Made by a program: the position numbers and the translations under genes. 20,488 bases of DNA from QAMX01 sp003149835 (lineage in GTDB: Bacteria; Bacillota; Clostridia; Oscillospirales; QAMX01): positions 1 through 20,488 of the forward strand of contig CAUGMN010000050.1 in NCBI GenBank assembly GCA_959600635.1, given 5' to 3'. Shown piece after piece: positions 20,434 through 20,488 of the stretch. The notes below the pieces were generated by a model, which was given only the letters and a program-made list of their open reading frames with translations, was not told the DNA's origin and made no database searches. Numbering within the stretch: the first letter of the stretch is position 1; each line of letters begins with the position of its first letter.

Positions 20434-20488
20434 TGTCAAGAGCAACAAGGTTTACAGATTGTGCAACAACATAGTTTACACATTTGCT
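20434..20488 (+). mobile_element. possible insertion-sequence terminus at the window edge
   Basis: The sequence starting TGTCAAGAGCAACAAGG has two copies of GTTTACA 26 bp apart and is AT-rich, unlike the preceding GC repeat. IS21-type ends begin with TG and contain repeated binding motifs of this kind. The element, if real, lies outside the window, so no transposase can be checked. Confidence 0.3.

Noticed and set aside
1..20488. CRISPR array, rRNA genes or riboswitch
   Set aside because: No regularly spaced repeat-spacer pattern, no rRNA sequence and no conserved riboswitch core was recognised on either strand.

Overview
The window looks like chromosomal DNA from a G+C-rich, endospore-forming Firmicute of the Oscillospirales/Christensenellales kind. 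The grounds are strong AGGAGG-type ribosome binding sites, several near-consensus TTGACA-17-TATAAT promoters, the sporulation genes spmA and spmB, VanW and SH3-NlpC/P60 wall proteins, and two DUF6809-like small proteins typical of gut Clostridia. No species can be named from sequence alone.

Layout. Positions 1-800 form a tRNA neighbourhood with mobile-DNA debris: a possible transposase tail, tRNA-Thr(CGT) with promoter and terminator, a truncated gene remnant, several hairpins, and tRNA-Pro(GGG) on the minus strand. Positions 978-5300 hold a leftward series: an unrecognised propeller/toroid-like protein, an 8-TM membrane protein, the 16S rRNA methyltransferase rsmE and a ZIP metal transporter with a consensus promoter. 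Positions 5796-9221 are rightward: a thioredoxin-like DUF255 (YyaL/SSP411) gene broken by a 20-nt insertion at its CHWC motif, then a FAD oxidoreductase with a C-terminal Rieske domain.

Positions 9373-13403 are leftward and themed on cell wall and spore: spmB, spmA, vanW and two tandem secreted SH3-NlpC/P60 hydrolases. The hydrolase promoter is surrounded by TGTWAH-type half-sites resembling WalR boxes. A GNAT acetyltransferase is divergent from it (13793-14350). It converges on an AAA/DUF4143 ATPase (14543-15838) across two strong hairpins.

Positions 16286-20324 form a module: DUF6809 copy 1 (minus), a divergent XRE repressor with a clear palindromic operator and a symmetric promoter, a P2A-type Ca2+ ATPase, and DUF6809 copy 2 (plus). 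The right edge has a dispersed-type GC hairpin repeat and what may be the end of an insertion sequence.

Most genes are ordinary housekeeping or accessory genes. The best leads are the frameshifting near-duplication in the DUF255 active-site codons, the regulatory architecture between the NlpC/P60 and GNAT genes, the hairpin enclosing the spmA ribosome binding site, and the XRE/DUF6809 switch region with its missing canonical start codon. No CRISPR array, rRNA or complete mobile element was seen.
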